Origin: Candidatus Hydrogenedentes bacterium CG07_land_8_20_14_0_80_42_17
Lineage (GTDB): Bacteria; UBA8481
NCBI GenBank assembly: GCA_002780065.1
Contig: PEWQ01000197.1
Location: 1-8,113 of the forward strand
Direction: 5' to 3'
Length of the DNA stretch: 8,113 nucleotides
The position numbers were made by a program, and so were the translations under genes. How positions within the stretch are numbered: the stretch's first letter is position 1; every line of letters starts with the position of its first letter. The notes beneath the pieces are model-generated. The model saw only the letters and a list, made by a program, of their open reading frames with translations, did no database searches and had not been told where the DNA came from. Of this stretch, positions 1 through 6,344 are shown piece after piece.

Positions 1-1
1 G

Positions 2-3000
2 GTCGACGCAACTGATACAAACGATACGACTCCGACGTTTACGTGGTCCGGCGACGCCGACACATACACTATTCAAGTCTCGCCCGATCCGTCGTTTGCT
101 CTGTATTATGATTCGAGAACTGCTGCATCACCATATACACCATCGACTTATTACAAAGCAGATACTTATTACTGGCGAGTCCGAGCAAGAGACCGAGCAG
201 GAAACAGTCTATATGCTTCTTCGCGGATTCTTTATATTGACACATCAGTCACGGTCACGTTATCGAGCCCGTCTGCTGATACTGTGACGAACGACTCGAC
301 TCCGACCTTCACATGGTTCGGCGATGCTGATACGTATCGGTTTGAGATTTCAACTTCGCCGCTATTCACTTCTATTTACGATTCAAAAGTGACCTTATCT
401 GCCTCTTACACACCGTCAGGATATTTGAGCGATACATATTACTGGCACGTCGTGGCGATGGATGCTGTCGGCAATACAGAGACCTCAGCTTCGAGGATGA
501 TACGAATTGTAACTGGATTAACTCTTGCACTTACATCTCCATCCGATTCGTTCTTTACGAAGATAAATCCGACATTTATTTGGAGCACAACAGGGGAGAC
601 GAGCAGGATACAAATTGCTAAGAACTCATCTTTCACAAGTGTTTTCGATTCGTCGACAACGAATCTTAAGTCGTATGCTCCGCTGATATCGTTTACGCAT
701 GATACTTATTGGTGGCGAGTAATTTCTTGGGATGCCGCCGGCAACATTGACACTACTTCATCAAGAATTATCTATTTCGATACGGCTATATCGGTTTCGT
801 TGACTTCTCCGACTGATGGAATTAGAACGAACGATACGACTCCGACATTTGTTTGGAGTGGAGACGCTGATACTTACAAGATTCAAATCTCGAAGAGCTC
901 GAATTTTGATTCGATATTCGACAGCACCGTGACTTCATTGCTGAATTACACTCCGTCAGGATATTCACAGGATACATATTACTTCAGAGTCATTGCTGAG
1001 GACCGCGCCGGAAATATAGATACAACTTTTGTAAGATCAATTACGATCGATACTCAAATATCTGTGACGCTTGTTTCTCCGTCTAACTTACAGAGAACCA
1101 ACGATGTGACGCCGTCATTTACATGGTCGGGGGATGGAGATACATATCAAATTCAAATTTCGACTTCGCCGATATTTGCCGCTATTTTCGAGAGCGCGGT
1201 TTTATCAGCAACTTCGTTTACAACAATAACTTCATACTCGGCAGATACATATTACTGGCGCGTTATCGTCAGAGATGCGGCAGGAAATATCGATACAACT
1301 TCTACCCGCTCTTTCGTTGTCGATACAGATATTCTTCTTCTTTTGCCGGAAGAGTCGCGAATAACGAATGAAACTGTAATTCAATTTATATGGAGCGGAA
1401 CTGGAGACACTTATCGTTTTGAAATATCAAAGGATTCTGCATTTGCGACGATTTTCGATTCCTCTTCGGATTCGTCCGCAACTACGTTTACGTCCTCTTT
1501 CTCTTATGGAGCCGGAACTTATTATTGGAGGATTATCGCTAGAGATAATGCAGGAAACACCGAGACAAGTGACTTCAGAATTCTGACGATTGATACTATT
1601 GTGTCCGTTTCGCTTGTTTCACCGCTCAATCTTTCAGACACAAACGATACGACTCCGACATTTATTTGGTCAGGCGATGCTGACACTTACATAATTCAAG
1701 TTTCGCTCTTGCCTGCGTTCACTGTTATTTTTGATTCTGCTCAAACTTCCTCTCAAACTTATACTTCATCGAAGATTTATCCTCAAGATACATATTACTG
1801 GAGAGTTATTGCTCGAGATGTTGCAGGGAATATCGACACCACTTCTTCATGGAGTTTTGTAATTGATACCTTTGTTTCGGTAACGCTGACTTCACCCATC
1901 GACGTCTTTGCTACGAACGATACAACTCCGACGTTTACGTGGAGCGGCGATGCGATCACATATCGAATTGAGATAGCTTACAACGATCTGACCTTCGCAA
2001 CAATTTATGACAGCTCGTCAGGTGCGATTACCTCTTACACCTCAAATTCGAAACCGCTCTTTGCAGGACCGTATTACTGGCGCGTGACAGGAACTGATTC
2101 TCTCGGCAATAATTATGCTCCGGCTTCGAGATTCATATTTATCGATACTGAAGTTCGTGCCACGCTTAGCTCTCCTGCAAACGATACTACTGTGACAACG
2201 AATCAGCCTACTTTTGCCGTGACAGGTGATGCCGATACATACATCTACCAGATATCGACGTCGCCGACATTTGCATCAATATTCGATTCGAGTGTTAAGA
2301 CGAGCCAGAACTATACTCCCGCATTTAGTTATCCGTCGGATACATATTACTGGAGAGTTATTGGCGAGGACATGGCAGGCAATATTGTCACTTCTGATTC
2401 ATGGAGAATTTTCGTTACCTCTACATGCTCGGCAACTTTGACGTCACCGACCGACGGGCTCTACACTACCGATACAACGCCTTCATTTGTATGGAGCGGT
2501 ACTGCCGATACATATACCTTCCAGATATCGTCTTCGCCTGTTTTCGCTCTGATATTTGATTCGAATGTGAGCAATGGACTGACTTATACTCCTTCAAATT
2601 ATTCTGCTGGAATTTATTATTGGCGTGTCGTTGCAACTGACTCTACGGGCAACAGCTTTGTCACTTCTTCGAGAATAATTCGAATCGATACCGGAGTCAC
2701 CGTTGTCTTGACGAGCCCTGCTGATGGACTAATTACGAATGACAGCCGCCCGACATTTGTGTGGTCCGGCGATGCCGATACTTACACATTGCAAATATCA
2801 AAGTCTGCATCTTTTGCTTCAATACTTATTTCAGTCGATACTGCCGCGTCAAGTCATAAACTTATTTCAGCGCTTTCGGCTGATACTTATTATTGGCGCG
2901 TTATCGGCCTCGATCTCGCTGGAAATATCGAAACGACCTCGTCTCACTACTTGATTATCGATACAGGTGTGCTCGTCACTTTAATTTTGCCGGCGGATGG

Positions 3001-3238
3001 AACTCGATCTAACGATACCACTCCGACATTCACATGGAGCGGAAATGCCGACACGTATTCTATTCAGGTCGCGCGCGATTCTGCGTTCGCTATGATCACC
3101 GACAGCGCTGTCACATCGAGCCTGACCTACACTGCGCCGGGCTATTCTGTCGATACGTATTACTGGCGCGTTGCCGGTTACGATCTTGCCGGAAATTACG
3201 ATACTGCGTCTTATCGCACTCTTTATATCGATACGGGG
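2..3238 (+). repeat. Twelve in-frame tandem repeats, 89-93 codons each
   Basis: The conserved Trp codon of the TFxWSG strand recurs at 44, 314, 581, 854, 1124, 1391, 1667, 1940, (2219), 2492, 2762 and 3035, giving periods of 267-279 nt. In the unit at 2219 the Trp is replaced by Val (GTG) while GDADTY is kept. Parts of the repeats are nearly identical in DNA: GATACATATTACTGG recurs in several units, and ACGAACGATACGACTCCGAC-like blocks recur near the starts of units 1, 4, 7 and 8. Other parts have diverged, so the array looks old rather than freshly amplified. The first unit is cut by the window edge, so the array may be longer. Confidence 0.92.
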
Positions 3239-4369
3239 AGTGTGCCGGACAGCACTCCTTCTTATGCTATTGTTTACGTCAATGGTAAAGAGACTGTCAC
3301 TGTCAAGGGGACTCGGATATCTCTGGTTTCAGGTTATTGTGATACTTATTCGCAGGTTCTTTTTGAATTTTCGCCGGCGTCTGCGAACTCGTGGACGACT
3401 TGTACTCCGGTTTCAGGCAGTTCCAATCCGGATACTGTCGGCGCGTTCTGGAGCATGCAGTGGGATATTTCAGGACTGGCTTACGGCAGTTATGATGTCA
3501 GAGCGGTCGCGACTTTAACTTCGGGCGATGTTGATTCTACACCTTCGAGAATCACTTTGACGAATGATACAGTGAATGTTGTTTTTGAAGAGTGGCTCGA
3601 TACTTCGACGGGCGCCGGAATTCAGAGAAGGCTGATTTACATGAATGAGACCTCGACTGTGATGCTTTACGACGGCACTGTGATTACGATTCCTCCGGGA
3701 ATTATTTCCGGAACGGACAGCGTTTGGATACGAGTTAGTGCGTTCAACGGCGCTCCGCCGAGTTCGCCGGCTCCGGCAGACGGGCTTCTTATTCAAACAG
3801 GAAGCGGTGGAAGTTATCACCGCATTGAGTTTGAAAACGGAACTACGCAGTTCGAAAGAACTGTCATTCTTACATTCCCGTATTCGGAGCAGGGAATAAC
3901 ATCCGAGACTGATCTTGCGATTTACTATTATGATATTCCGACTTCTTCATGGATGAAGTTGGATAGTTGCGTTGTGAATGCGAATCAGAATTATGTCACC
4001 GCTTACGTGACTCACTTCACCGACTTTGCGGTATTCGCAGGCGTCGCGTCGAATAATCTTACGAATGTTTATGTCTATCCGAATCCATTTGTGCCGTACG
4101 ACAACGATGCGAATAACGGTCAGCCGTTTGTGCGCGGAATTGACGGAACAGGAATTATCTTCAAGAACGTCACAACTAATGTTGACATCGATATCTACAC
4201 GATAGCCGGCAGAAAAGTTTCGGCGATTCGAGCGATTAACACCGGCGGCAAGGTTCAATGGGACGCGAGAAATGATGATGGCCAAGAGGTTGCATCCGGC
4301 GCATACTTCGCGATTGTTCGGTCTCCTTCAGGCGAGCGCGCAGTTGTTAAGTTTGTGGTGATAAGATGA
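2..4369 (+). CDS. Giant secreted tandem Ig/FN3-like repeat protein with C-terminal FlgD-like sorting domain (5' partial)
   Basis: The frame is open from the first codon at position 2 to the TGA at 4367-4369, giving 1455 visible residues; the true start and any signal peptide lie upstream. The GTG at 284 is an internal Val codon inside repeat 2, not a start. Domain order in visible residues: twelve Ig/FN3-like repeats of about 90 residues (1-1079), each with a TPTFxWSGDADTY-like strand, a DTYYWRVxAxDxAGN core and an IDT linker; a divergent Ig-like domain with two Cys (about 1080-1188); a ZU5/GAIN-like domain with GTVITIPPGI and ending VTHFTDFAVFAG (about 1190-1345); and a C-terminal sorting-type domain with YPNPF (1359-1363). 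The repeats are rich in Ser/Thr/Asp and almost free of Cys. Family knowledge points to an extracellular adhesin, S-layer-like or filament protein; the binding partner is unknown. The stop overlaps the next gene's start, implying translational coupling to the PorV-like barrel. Confidence 0.9.
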   Translation, partial: VDATDTNDTTPTFTWSGDADTYTIQVSPDPSFALYYDSRTAASPYTPSTYYKADTYYWRVRARDRAGNSLYASSRILYIDTSVTVTLSSPSADTVTNDSTPTFTWFGDADTYRFEISTSPLFTSIYDSKVTLSASYTPSGYLSDTYYWHVVAMDAVGNTETSASRMIRIVTGLTLALTSPSDSFFTKINPTFIWSTTGETSRIQIAKNSSFTSVFDSSTTNLKSYAPLISFTHDTYWWRVISWDAAGNIDTTSSRIIYFDTAISVSLTSPTDGIRTNDTTPTFVWSGDADTYKIQISKSSNFDSIFDSTVTSLLNYTPSGYSQDTYYFRVIAEDRAGNIDTTFVRSITIDTQISVTLVSPSNLQRTNDVTPSFTWSGDGDTYQIQISTSPIFAAIFESAVLSATSFTTITSYSADTYYWRVIVRDAAGNIDTTSTRSFVVDTDILLLLPEESRITNETVIQFIWSGTGDTYRFEISKDSAFATIFDSSSDSSATTFTSSFSYGAGTYYWRIIARDNAGNTETSDFRILTIDTIVSVSLVSPLNLSDTNDTTPTFIWSGDADTYIIQVSLLPAFTVIFDSAQTSSQTYTSSKIYPQDTYYWRVIARDVAGNIDTTSSWSFVIDTFVSVTLTSPIDVFATNDTTPTFTWSGDAITYRIEIAYNDLTFATIYDSSSGAITSYTSNSKPLFAGPYYWRVTGTDSLGNNYAPASRFIFIDTEVRATLSSPANDTTVTTNQPTFAVTGDADTYIYQISTSPTFASIFDSSVKTSQNYTPAFSYPSDTYYWRVIGEDMAGNIVTSDSWRIFVTSTCSATLTSPTDGLYTTDTTPSFVWSGTADTYTFQISSSPVFALIFDSNVSNGLTYTPSNYSAGIYYWRVVATDSTGNSFVTSSRIIRIDTGVTVVLTSPADGLITNDSRPTFVWSGDADTYTLQISKSASFASILISVDTAASSHKLISALSADTYYWRVIGLDLAGNIETTSSHYLIIDTGVLVTLILPADGTRSNDTTPTFTWSGNADTYSIQVARDSAFAMITDSAVTSSLTYTAPGYSVDTYYWRVAGYDLAGNYDTASYRTLYIDTGSVPDSTPSYAIVYVNGKETVTVKGTRISLVSGYCDTYSQVLFEFSPASANSWTTCTPVSGSSNPDTVGAFWSMQWDISGLAYGSYDVRAVATLTSGDVDSTPSRITLTNDTVNVVFEEWLDTSTGAGIQRRLIYMNETSTVMLYDGTVITIPPGIISGTDSVWIRVSAFNGAPPSSPAPADGLLIQTGSGGSYHRIEFENGTTQFERTVILTFPYSEQGITSETDLAIYYYDIPTSSWMKLDSCVVNANQNYVTAYVTHFTDFAVFAGVASNNLTNVYVYPNPFVPYDNDANNGQPFVRGIDGTGIIFKNVTTNVDIDIYTIAGRKVSAIRAINTGGKVQWDARNDDGQEVASGAYFAIVRSPSGERAVVKFVVIR
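4058..4366 (+). other. C-terminal FlgD-like / type IX-like sorting domain of the giant protein
   Basis: About the last 100 residues begin with NVYVYPNPF, continue through a β-rich stretch (VDIDIYTIAGRKV, then WDARNDDGQEVASGAYFAIV) and end in VVKFVVIR. The YPNPF opening, the GRKV turn, the W(D/N)xxxxxGxxVxSGxYF block and a basic last residue after a hydrophobic strand are the hallmarks of FlgD-Ig-like and T9SS type A C-terminal domains. In Bacteroidetes such domains direct passage through the type IX outer-membrane machinery and are usually cleaved. Whether this organism has a full type IX system cannot be seen here. Confidence 0.8.
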
Positions 4370-5730
4370 GACTGCTCACTAATCACAAATCACTAATCAC
4401 TTTCTTGGCTCTATTCTTCTCGCTTCCTCTCTCCGCAGAATCCGGTAGCGGAGCAGGCTCTACGGGCGCAACGTTTCTTGAAATCGGAGTAGGAGCTCGC
4501 AACGCCGCAATGGGCGAGGCTGGCTCTGCATGGGCTGACGATGTGTATGGATTCTATTTCAACCCGGCTGGAGTTTCGAGAGCGTCTCGAAAAGAATTTG
4601 GACTCGTGCATAATAATCTCTTTCAGGATGTGAGCTACAATTATTTTGGTTACCTTCATCCTTTGGAAAATGTCGGAACTGTTGGAGCTAGCGTGACTTA
4701 TGTGGATCTCGGAACTGCGCGCCGCACTACGATTGCGTCGGCCGCAACGAACTCTTATCTCGATGATTTTTCTTCGCACGATATCGCGTTGGCTTTGCAT
4801 TATGCTCGGCCCGTAAGATCGTTTCTCGACCTTGGCGCAACTCTGAGATTCATTAATGAAAAACTCGACAATAAATCGGCAAGTGCTGTTGCGGTCGACT
4901 TTGGAGCTATTTGGCGGCCGCCGGTGACTGGACTTTCTCTTGGCGTTTCGCTCTCGAATTTGGGTTCTTCTCTGCGCTTTGTGCGGGAGAATGACGAACT
5001 GCCTTTGACGGTTCGAGTCGGAGCGGGATACAAGTCGCCGAATCGAATTTGGGGTCTTGCCGGAGATATGGTATGGGTGAAGAGACAGGATATTGAGGGG
5101 CACTTCGGAGGAGAAGTGTGGGTTTGGCCCGAGCATCTTGCGCTTCGCGGAGGATTCAATACCGGCAACGACGCAGGAAGCGGAGCCACTGCTGGAGCCG
5201 GATTCAGGTGGGACGATATTTCTGTCGACTATGCTTATACTCCGTTTGGAGACCTTGGAGATGCTCATCAGGTTTCTCTGACTTATCAGTTCGGTGAGCC
5301 GAGAAGTTTGCCGGGCGGAACTGTAAAACCAACTTCGACTTTATCGACCGCTTCTGACTACAACAGGGTAGAACCGCCCCTAAGCCCGCTTGCGGGCAGT
5401 TCTCTAAGACCGCTCGTTTATGTTTTTCCGTTTGCATATAGAAGTGGAGAACCTGACGGCGAGTGGATTGGTGAAGCCATGCCCGAGATTTTCTATCACA
5501 AGTGGAGAAGGCAAGGCATTGTCGCAAATTCGATTCGAGATGCGCGCATAACTGTGGAAGGAAACTATTGGATTGTCGGAAACACTTTAATTGTAAATGC
5601 AACTTTGAAGGATGAGGGCTGGCCGGCAAAAACTTTTCAGTGGCGCGGCGACGTGTCCAAGCCGTTTCTGCTCTTCGATGCTGTTGCAGAGAGTGTTTCG
5701 AGAGAACTATCTTTGCGATTAAAGATTTAG
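4366..5730 (+). CDS. PorV/PorQ-family outer-membrane β-barrel with C-terminal TolB/FlgO-like domain
   Basis: The 454-residue product starts at the ATG in the ATGA overlap with the upstream stop. Residues 1-24 form a signal peptide: a short basic n-region, the hydrophobic run LITFLALFFSL and a likely cut after PLSA. Residues 33-70 carry the PorV/PorQ (UPF0164-like) hallmark GATFLEIGVGARNAAMGEAG, followed by AWADDVYGFYFNPAGV. Alternating amphipathic strands run to the barrel end HQVSLTYQFG at about 310. Known PorV binds C-terminal-domain cargo leaving the type IX translocon and hands it to the attachment complex; PorQ-like relatives are less clear. Most family members end near here, but this one continues through a Pro/Ser-rich linker (311-348) into a compact domain at 349-452. 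No strong Shine-Dalgarno is visible (only GTGGTG), which fits translational coupling. The stop codon TAG lies inside the outer arm of a long palindrome. Family assignment is firm; PorV rather than PorQ function is not decided. Confidence 0.85.
   Translation: MRLLTNHKSLITFLALFFSLPLSAESGSGAGSTGATFLEIGVGARNAAMGEAGSAWADDVYGFYFNPAGVSRASRKEFGLVHNNLFQDVSYNYFGYLHPLENVGTVGASVTYVDLGTARRTTIASAATNSYLDDFSSHDIALALHYARPVRSFLDLGATLRFINEKLDNKSASAVAVDFGAIWRPPVTGLSLGVSLSNLGSSLRFVRENDELPLTVRVGAGYKSPNRIWGLAGDMVWVKRQDIEGHFGGEVWVWPEHLALRGGFNTGNDAGSGATAGAGFRWDDISVDYAYTPFGDLGDAHQVSLTYQFGEPRSLPGGTVKPTSTLSTASDYNRVEPPLSPLAGSSLRPLVYVFPFAYRSGEPDGEWIGEAMPEIFYHKWRRQGIVANSIRDARITVEGNYWIVGNTLIVNATLKDEGWPAKTFQWRGDVSKPFLLFDAVAESVSRELSLRLKI
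4376..4400 (+). repeat. 11-bp direct repeat in the signal-peptide coding start
   Basis: TCACTAATCAC occurs at 4376-4386 and again at 4390-4400, separated by AAA. The two copies are read in different frames because the 14-nt period is not a multiple of three. They encode the n-region and first hydrophobic residues of the PorV-like signal peptide (LTNHKSLIT). Confidence 0.7.
5370..5403. repeat. Nested palindrome within the PorV-like linker coding region
   Basis: The outer arms AGAACCGCCC (5370-5379) and GGGCAGTTCT (5394-5403) are complementary except for one C/A pair. An overlapping inner hairpin GCCCGC-TT-GCGGGC lies at 5384-5397. The element is much richer in G+C than the surrounding gene. 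It encodes residues 335-346, exactly the linker between barrel and TolB-like domain, and keeps the frame. It could be a small in-frame palindromic insertion or a local RNA hairpin. Confidence 0.6.
5410..5727 (+). other. TolB-N/FlgO-like domain at the C-terminus of the PorV-like protein
   Basis: Residues 349-452 open with PLVYVFPFAYRSGEPDGEWI, then GEAMPEIFYHKWRRQGIV, matching in order the 'VLPF..SGDPE..ylgdgl.e.l...L.....' start of the TolB-N-like/FlgO-like fold. The next block, ITVEGNYWIVGNTLIVNATL, then KDEG, fits the family's 'yvleGsvrr.gd.lrv.aqLvD' hairpin. The end, FLLFDAVAESVSREL, fits the final 'diF.lqdeiA.sva..L' helix. It is shorter than usual between these blocks. In known proteins the fold occurs in periplasmic or outer-membrane-associated factors and as a sensor attached to cyclases or regulators. 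Here it would sit on the periplasmic side of the barrel (inference from pattern reading only). Confidence 0.55.
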
Positions 5731-5777
5731 GGGGACACAATACCTAATTCGCCGAATTAGGTATTGTGTCCCTCTAA
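5727..5777. repeat. 51-nt near-perfect palindrome between convergent operons
   Basis: The core arms GGGACACAATACCTAATTCG (5732-5751) and its exact reverse complement (5753-5772) flank a single C at 5752. Beyond them the complementarity continues to 5727 and 5777 with only one G/T mismatch (5731/5773), giving arms of about 25. The TAG stop of the PorV-like gene (5728-5730) lies in the left arm. Neither side carries a T-tract, so it is not a textbook intrinsic terminator, although a hairpin this strong between convergent genes could still end transcription both ways. Size and symmetry also fit a REP-like or MITE-like mobile palindrome; I recall GGGGACACAATAC-type palindromes near REP-associated transposases, but cannot verify this here. 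Confidence 0.85.
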
Positions 5778-5837
5778 TTGGAATAGATTAAGCCTTTTCT
5801 TAACTCATCAAGGTGGGCAAGTAAAGGAGCCGGTTCA
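5778..5837. other. Short convergent intergenic spacer, no recognised element
   Basis: These 60 nt lie between the palindrome and the tatA stop. I see no open frame with family features, no T-tract-backed hairpin and no promoter-like pair. Together with the palindrome they make up the only sizeable non-coding stretch in the window. Confidence 0.6.
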
Positions 5838-6101
5838 TCAAACTGTTTTGTCTTTATTTTCTTCGCTGTTTCCAACTTTTTCTTTCTTTTCTTCGATAAT
5901 CCCTAATTTCTCCCTGACCTCCTGTTTTATCTCTTCAGGAGGCTCCTGTTCTAAAGCTTCCTTTAAATCCATACTCGCTTTTTTAAAAGCGCCAACCGCC
6001 TTGCCAATCTGACGGCCGATATCAGGGAGCCTCTTAGGCCCGAAAACAATAAGCGCGACAATAAAAATTAGAATTAATTCCGGCATCCCTATATTAAACA
6101 T
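5838..6101 (-). CDS. tatA: Twin-arginine translocase subunit TatA/E family
   Basis: The 87-residue product starts at the ATG at 6101-6099. It has the classic order: a short periplasmic start (MFNIGMPEL), one short membrane helix (ILIFIVALIVF), the FGP hinge, the amphipathic helix KRLPDIGRQIGKAVGAFKKA, and a charged Lys/Glu-rich tail. TatA oligomers form the size-adaptable pore that moves folded proteins with twin-arginine signals across the inner membrane. An in-frame start at 6149 would add 16 residues and overlap hypA by 44 nt. I prefer 6101 because it follows the hypA stop by 4 nt, has GGAG 10 nt upstream, and fits the family's usual N-terminus. As last gene of a hydrogenase operon it probably helps export the enzyme, whose small subunit normally carries the Tat signal. 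TatB is less likely given the short tail and the FGPKRLPDIGR sequence. Confidence 0.9.
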   Translation of the reverse strand: MFNIGMPELILIFIVALIVFGPKRLPDIGRQIGKAVGAFKKASMDLKEALEQEPPEEIKQEVREKLGIIEEKKEKVGNSEENKDKTV

Positions 6102-6105
6102 TTTT

Positions 6106-6342
6106 CTACTGCTCCACTTCCAGTTCCAAAACCCGTGATTCCAACTCATCGCTATTGCGTATCTTTAAAACAGCTCCTTCTGCCACTGTCCCTTGGGAAA
6201 CCATTGTAAATGCACTGGTAAAAGTCGCGGCAGTTGTATGCCCATCGTCAGCAAGTTCCACCGTGATACTTTTAATCTTTTTACCGGCTGCTCTTCCTAA
6301 AGAAATGTTTAAAACTTCTTTGGCAATACCAACTTCATGCAT
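6106..6342 (-). CDS. hypA: HypA-like nickel chaperone lacking the zinc-binding domain
   Basis: The 78-residue product starts MHEVGIAKEVL, keeping the His2 (and Glu3) that bind nickel in HypA. The nickel domain follows: a helix, KKIKSITVEL, the FTSAFTMVSQGTVAEGAVLKI block matching HypA 'l.faF..v..Gt.aegA.L.I', and a last strand LESRVLELEVEQ matching 'GdeL.v..iEv'. Usual HypA is about 113-118 residues and carries two CxxC zinc motifs between these last two parts. Here that segment is absent, there is no Cys at all, and the flanking strands are joined by a short turn (NSDE). HypA passes nickel to the hydrogenase large subunit with HypB. The start lies 2 nt after the protease stop, with GGAAAG 7 nt upstream. 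The ends match on both sides of the gap, so this looks like a clean domain loss rather than decay. It may be nickel-binding but unable to sense or bind zinc, or have a specialised role for this enzyme. Confidence 0.82.
   Translation of the reverse strand: MHEVGIAKEVLNISLGRAAGKKIKSITVELADDGHTTAATFTSAFTMVSQGTVAEGAVLKIRNSDELESRVLELEVEQ
6112..6115 (-). promoter_or_regulatory. Ribosome binding site for tatA (decides the start)
   Basis: GGAG on the minus strand lies 10 nt before the ATG at 6101, within the last codons of hypA. It supports the shorter tatA start over the in-frame start at 6149. Confidence 0.5.
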
Positions 6343-6344
6343 AA

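Noticed and set aside
3515-4285. Two minus-strand open frames opposite the giant protein's C-terminal part
   Set aside because: Low-complexity Arg/Ile/Asn-rich translations with no family resemblance, opposite a clearly coding frame.
284-4369. Start of the giant protein at the GTG at 284
   Set aside because: The same frame is open back to position 2 and encodes a full matching repeat unit before it; the GTG is an internal Val codon.
4411-5268. Antisense open frame of 285 codons inside the PorV-like gene
   Set aside because: It is basic, Ser/Arg-rich and without recognisable motifs, and lies opposite a clear family member; a codon-bias shadow.
5727-5777. Classic rho-independent terminator
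   Set aside because: The hairpin is very strong but no run of T follows on either strand, so I list it as a palindromic repeat that may also terminate.
5727-5840. Chimeric assembly joint or recent transfer boundary between the two operons
   Set aside because: The operons are functionally unrelated and meet at a palindrome, but I see no decisive change in base composition by eye; convergent unrelated operons are ordinary. Read coverage across the palindrome would settle it.
5764-6012. Plus-strand small open frame of 82 codons opposite tatA
   Set aside because: It is a Phe/Ser-rich mirror of the Lys/Glu-rich TatA tail and has no family features.
5838-6149. Longer tatA starting at 6149
   Set aside because: It would add a Trp-rich, non-homologous N-terminus and overlap hypA by 44 nt; the start at 6101 fits the TatA family and has GGAG upstream.
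6106-6342. hypA as a frameshifted or truncated pseudogene
   Set aside because: Both ends match the family, the frame is intact, and start, stop and spacing fit the operon; only the internal zinc segment is absent.
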